Shown here piece after piece: positions 6,358 to 9,400 of a stretch of DNA of 9,400 bases. Positions within the stretch are counted from its first letter, which is position 1, and each line of letters opens with the position of its first letter. Source of the stretch: an uncultured Clostridia bacterium (GTDB lineage Bacteria > Bacillota > Clostridia > Oscillospirales > CAG-272); NCBI GenBank assembly GCA_945936265.1, contig CAMETB010000048.1:1-9400 (forward strand), read 5' to 3'. The notes under the pieces are model-generated. The model did not search any database, was not told the origin of the DNA, and saw only the letters and a list, made by a program, of their open reading frames with translations. The translations under genes were made by a program, and so were the position numbers.

Positions 6358-7422
6358 TTAATCGTGTTCGTCGTCTAAATTTTTGGATAGTTCTTTCTGT
6401 TCTTCGACGAATTGATTTGCGGCTTTTACGTCCTTTTGGGTAACCCTTATGTTGCTCTTTTCGTCCTGCCCGATGACAACGTGCGGGTAAGAAATATCTA
6501 TTCCTTCTGCCGTTATGATGGCACGGTACTCTCTTAACAGATCCCTCTGTACCTGAAAACGGTCTGCTTCGAGGCAGGTTGCTACTATCTTAACGGTGAC
6601 GTTGGAATCCTTATATTCCGAAACGCCTTTATAGAAAGGACCTGTGATTATACCGGGTATCTTGTCCTTTAGCCCCGCAAATTTTTCGTCGAAAAGTTTT
6701 TCTATGTACTCTATCGGAACGTCGTAGGGGAAGTCAACGTCCACGGCAGCCAAGGACGGCTCTCTTGACAGGTTTACAACGTTTTTGATATCACTGTGGT
6801 TCATGATTTTGATATTGCCCGCAGCGTCGAGAAGCTTGGTGGTGCGGATACCTATTTCGATAACCTCGCCCCTGAAACCGTCGATAGAGATAATTTCTCC
6901 CGTATTGAATTCGTTTTCAAAGATGATGAACATGCCTGCAATTATATCTGCTATCAGCGACTGCGCGCCAAGACCTACGATAAGGGCTAAAATACCTATC
7001 GAAGCTATCAACGCCTCGGTATTCACGCCGCAAGCCTTTAACACGTAAATTATTACGGCTATTGCCGCACCGTACTTAACGAAGCCGTCAAGGAGGCTGA
7101 CTACGGTCTTTGTCCTGTCGGATTTTTTGGATCTGAGCCTGAACAACATTCGCAAAATCTTTGCGACCGACAGAATGAGTAAAATATTTATCAAACTGTT
7201 CAGCGCAATTTGCTGCATGGAGGGGCTTACCTCGATAACCTCGGCCCCCTCGGTTACTGTCTGTTTTACTATCCAGACGTATTTGTCGAAAAAGTTCACC
7301 GCAAAGCCCGATTCGGGAGTGCTGAATTTGACGATAACCAGCACTACGTACGCTATAAGGTAAGCGATTGCCAATGCAAACCAAACCATGTGTATCGGAC
7401 GTTTTTTGTCATTTTTGTTCAT
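6358..7422 (-). CDS. mscS: MscS-family mechanosensitive ion channel
   Basis: The 354-residue membrane protein should open under membrane tension to release solutes on osmotic downshock. Hydrophobic segments lie at about 13-31, 72-95, 113-131 and 135-168. The last is the pore helix, with the glycine/alanine-rich GLGAQSLIADIIAGMF (150-165) continuing into IFENEFNTGEIISIDGFRGEV. This is followed by the beta domain with GNIKIMNHSDIKNVVNLSREP (202-222), where NLSREP closely matches NFSREP of E. coli MscS. The alpha/beta C-terminal vestibule spans about 225-320, ending in a charged tail. E. coli MscS has 286 residues; the extra length comes from an N-terminal helix with a loop (about 32-71) and the acidic tail. 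The start is supported by GGAG (7431-7434), 8 bases upstream. It lies 26 bases after the surface-protein gene on the same strand and is probably cotranscribed. The gene name is used at family level. Confidence 0.93.
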   Translation of the reverse strand: MNKNDKKRPIHMVWFALAIAYLIAYVVLVIVKFSTPESGFAVNFFDKYVWIVKQTVTEGAEVIEVSPSMQQIALNSLINILLILSVAKILRMLFRLRSKKSDRTKTVVSLLDGFVKYGAAIAVIIYVLKACGVNTEALIASIGILALIVGLGAQSLIADIIAGMFIIFENEFNTGEIISIDGFRGEVIEIGIRTTKLLDAAGNIKIMNHSDIKNVVNLSREPSLAAVDVDFPYDVPIEYIEKLFDEKFAGLKDKIPGIITGPFYKGVSEYKDSNVTVKIVATCLEADRFQVQRDLLREYRAIITAEGIDISYPHVVIGQDEKSNIRVTQKDVKAANQFVEEQKELSKNLDDEHD

Positions 7423-7430
7423 ATTTAATT

Positions 7431-7434
7431 CTCC
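7431..7434 (-). promoter_or_regulatory. Ribosome binding site of the MscS-family gene
   Basis: AGAAGGAG on the minus strand, with GGAG at 7431-7434, lies 8 bases before the ATG within the 26-base gap between the surface-protein stop codon and the channel start. No promoter or terminator fits in this gap, which supports cotranscription. Confidence 0.75.
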
Positions 7435-7448
7435 TTCTTTTTAACCGA

Positions 7449-9400
7449 TCAGATTGTTGACTCTATCTTAAACGGGCAGCTTTCCTCACCCGTGACGGTT
7501 ACTTCGTTCTTTATAACGTCTTCGTCGGTGACGTATTGGAAAAATGCCTCGCCTTCGATAACCACCGTAAATGACGTCAATCCGTAAGCAGACAGATTAA
7601 CCGTACAAGTTGAGCCGCCATAGTCGGCGTATACGTCTTCGGCAGGAACGGTAATTTCGATTGATTGCCCGTCATCGGTAATAATTGTTACGTTAAGACC
7701 GCCGATAACGTTTCCGGAAACGCTGATATCAAGATCTCCCGTTTCGGAATCATAGCTTGCGCTACCGCAGGATTCGGGATAATATCCGTCCTCGTCAAGC
7801 CCCGCAACTATCGTACCCGAAGGCCATACTAAATCGTACGCGGAGTAACACGTGCCGCCTTTGTTTACCAATACGCCGTATTTGAGAGCATAACGTCCGG
7901 TAGGGATATTCCTAAGTATTGCCACGTTATCCTTACCCACGCACTCAAAGAAGACCGAGTTATCGGAATAGGCGGCGTCCACAAGATAAACCTTGTAATA
8001 CATATCGTATTCCGTTTCCTGCACGTTCATATACAGATATACGTTGGAGGTTCCGTCCTCGTTATAAGTTATCAGCACGTCGCCGGGATTGGGTGACATA
8101 CAGAACCAGGACGGCAAATCGGAATATGTGGGCACGGTTAAAGTCTTAATTATTGAGCCCGACAGAGTTTCTTCTCCGTCTGCAGTCAGGTAAAACGTAA
8201 ACGTGTATTCCGTATCGACTGACAAACCGGTAAAGGTAACGGGCTTGTCCGATAAGGTAAGATCACTGACGGACGCAACCTCATCACCGTCCGAGTTGAA
8301 TACTCTTACCGAATACGTATCGCCATCGTTCAAAAATCCGTCGAAATATAAATATACGGGGGCGTGAATCATGTCACCGTATTCGGAATTGTAGCTGGTA
8401 TTGAAAATTTCACATCTTGCAAGCTCGACCGTCGATGAAACAACCGCGTCAACGGTTACCGATTCGTAAACCTGCTTGAACTCCTCACCGTTGAAAACGG
8501 TAATATGTCCCGAAGGGTCAAAATCATATAAAACAGCCGAGGCATAAATTTCCACGGTAGGATTGTGGCTGATTTTGCTCAAAGTTAATTGATAGGTATT
8601 ATCGATAAGATCTTGCGCGCTGAAGGTAAACTCCTCGCGGGTTAAATCGTCGTGCGTTACCGTAACTTCTATATCTCCTACTATTTTGTTACCGAAAGTA
8701 AGAGTAAGCAACTCGTCGTGAGCGCTTGCCGCCCAATCTAACGGGGCGTTGCCTATTATGATTTCTTCCGACGTGCAGTAGGAGTAATAATTATTGTCCT
8801 TTACGTAATAAGAAACGAACGTAGCTGTATATTTTTCTTCTGCTATATTTAGGATACCGCCAAGGGCGCCGTCAGTTACCGTTTCGTAGCTGTCAAGAGC
8901 AGCACCGGAGGTGTCGTAAATATTGATATACGTGATAAAATCCCCTTCGTGCTCGGGTATGAGATACGCATATAAATTGCGCGTATTGTCATCATTGTAA
9001 GTCACCTTATACGCATAATCGGCACCGAGGCTCGGGTCGTAAATATAATTGTCCTCTACGTTTACCGTCCGCGTTTCTACGATTTCTTCGCCGTCGAATA
9101 TGGTAAGCAGAAATTCTCTGTCGCCCTTTTCTATTCGTTCAAAGGTGACCGTGTTGCTGTCGAGAGCAACCGAGTTGCCCGTCATAACGTCGGAAAACTC
9201 GCAGGTAAGCCCCTCGGATAGCGCCCCCTCAAAATAAAAGGTAATATCGGAATTTACCACGTCGGAATCTTCGCTCGTGTGATATTCGACCCGATAATTC
9301 AAAAAATTCAGCGTGCCGACGTCTATCGGTTCCTCTATGGGTTCTTCCGTTTCATAAATCGGCGGCTCGTTTGGCGGCTCGTCCACGGTATCTTGCGTCA
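7449..9400 (-). CDS. Large secreted or surface protein with duplicated beta-sandwich-like unit (5' end outside window)
   Basis: I do not recognise the family. The frame is open from the right edge to the TGA at 7449-7451, about 650 residues. The GTG at 9384-9386 could be read as a start, but it lies in an acidic proline-rich linker (DEPPNEPPIYETEEPIEEP) with no ribosome binding site in view, so the true start, and any signal peptide or lipobox, is probably beyond the window. Numbering from that GTG, residues 25-312 and 320-632 are two copies of the same three-part unit. Each part is about 90-100 residues, rich in alternating V/T/Y/I, D and G, as in Ig-like or fibronectin III-like domains. The protein is acidic, has nine scattered cysteines, and has no C-terminal LPXTG or membrane anchor (it ends SCPFKIESTI). 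Extracellular display or adhesion is an inference from composition. The MscS-family gene follows 26 bases downstream. Confidence 0.75.
   Translation of the reverse strand, partial: TQDTVDEPPNEPPIYETEEPIEEPIDVGTLNFLNYRVEYHTSEDSDVVNSDITFYFEGALSEGLTCEFSDVMTGNSVALDSNTVTFERIEKGDREFLLTIFDGEEIVETRTVNVEDNYIYDPSLGADYAYKVTYNDDNTRNLYAYLIPEHEGDFITYINIYDTSGAALDSYETVTDGALGGILNIAEEKYTATFVSYYVKDNNYYSYCTSEEIIIGNAPLDWAASAHDELLTLTFGNKIVGDIEVTVTHDDLTREEFTFSAQDLIDNTYQLTLSKISHNPTVEIYASAVLYDFDPSGHITVFNGEEFKQVYESVTVDAVVSSTVELARCEIFNTSYNSEYGDMIHAPVYLYFDGFLNDGDTYSVRVFNSDGDEVASVSDLTLSDKPVTFTGLSVDTEYTFTFYLTADGEETLSGSIIKTLTVPTYSDLPSWFCMSPNPGDVLITYNEDGTSNVYLYMNVQETEYDMYYKVYLVDAAYSDNSVFFECVGKDNVAILRNIPTGRYALKYGVLVNKGGTCYSAYDLVWPSGTIVAGLDEDGYYPESCGSASYDSETGDLDISVSGNVIGGLNVTIITDDGQSIEITVPAEDVYADYGGSTCTVNLSAYGLTSFTVVIEGEAFFQYVTDEDVIKNEVTVTGEESCPFKIESTI
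7491..8429 (-). repeat. Internal duplication, unit B of the surface protein
   Basis: Encodes residues about 320-632. Counterparts of the unit A landmarks are VYLYFDGFLNDG (344-355), ITYNEDGT (439-446) and GNVIGGLNVTIITDDG (558-573). Order is conserved and the offset grows from about 296 to 326 residues, so unit B has picked up small insertions. Confidence 0.65.
8451..9314 (-). repeat. Internal duplication, unit A of the surface protein
   Basis: Encodes residues about 25-312. Landmarks that recur in unit B are ITFYFEGALSEG (48-59), VTYNDDNT (128-135) and the third-part core GNKIVGDIEVTVTHDD (232-247). The similarity is seen at protein level only; the DNA has diverged. Confidence 0.65.

Noticed and set aside
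9384..9386. GTG as the start of the surface protein
   Set aside because: The frame continues unbroken to the window edge, no signal peptide follows the GTG, and the residues around it form a linker. The gene is treated as 5'-partial.

Overview
The window looks like chromosomal DNA of a Gram-positive, low-to-moderate GC bacterium, most likely an uncultured gut Clostridia member. This rests on strong GGAG-type ribosome binding sites, SigA-type promoters with AT-rich flanks, intrinsic terminators, a fused-type FtsX-like ABC exporter with Firmicutes-style motifs, and GC-rich intergenic repeats in an otherwise AT-leaning background. The taxonomic call is an inference; no rRNA or tRNA gene is present.

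Layout, left to right. (1) Positions 1-1175, plus strand: the C-terminal 390 residues of an FtsX/MacB-type ABC transporter permease, cut by the left edge. (2) Positions 1176-1584: no gene. The stretch holds small GC-rich inverted repeats, an intrinsic terminator for the transporter, a dispersed repeat (copy 1) and a bidirectional terminator. (3) Positions 3740-1585, minus strand: a two-gene metal-resistance operon. It encodes an ArsR/SmtB-family repressor with a complete alpha-5 zinc-site signature and a ZntA/CadA-type P1B ATPase without an N-terminal metal-binding domain. Its promoter is a perfect TTGACA-N17-TATAAT, and a repeat likely to be the repressor operator lies over the start of transcription. 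(4) Positions 3900-6032, plus strand: a cytoplasmic GH78 alpha-L-rhamnosidase, transcribed divergently from the metal operon. (5) Positions 6033-6357: no gene. The stretch holds a longer copy of the same dispersed repeat and a bidirectional terminator. (6) Positions 9400-7449 and 7422-6358, minus strand: the C-terminal part of a large secreted or surface beta-rich protein, cut by the right edge, then an MscS-family mechanosensitive channel 26 bases downstream and probably in the same transcript.

The metal operon is a self-contained circuit: metal binding releases the repressor and the pump exports Zn/Cd/Pb. The other genes look like independent housekeeping or accessory units. I do not see an obviously new multi-gene system. 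The items most worth a second look are the modular intergenic repeat family, which sits beside terminators in both convergent gaps, and the large surface protein, which consists of a tandemly duplicated unit of about 300 residues with no family I recognise.
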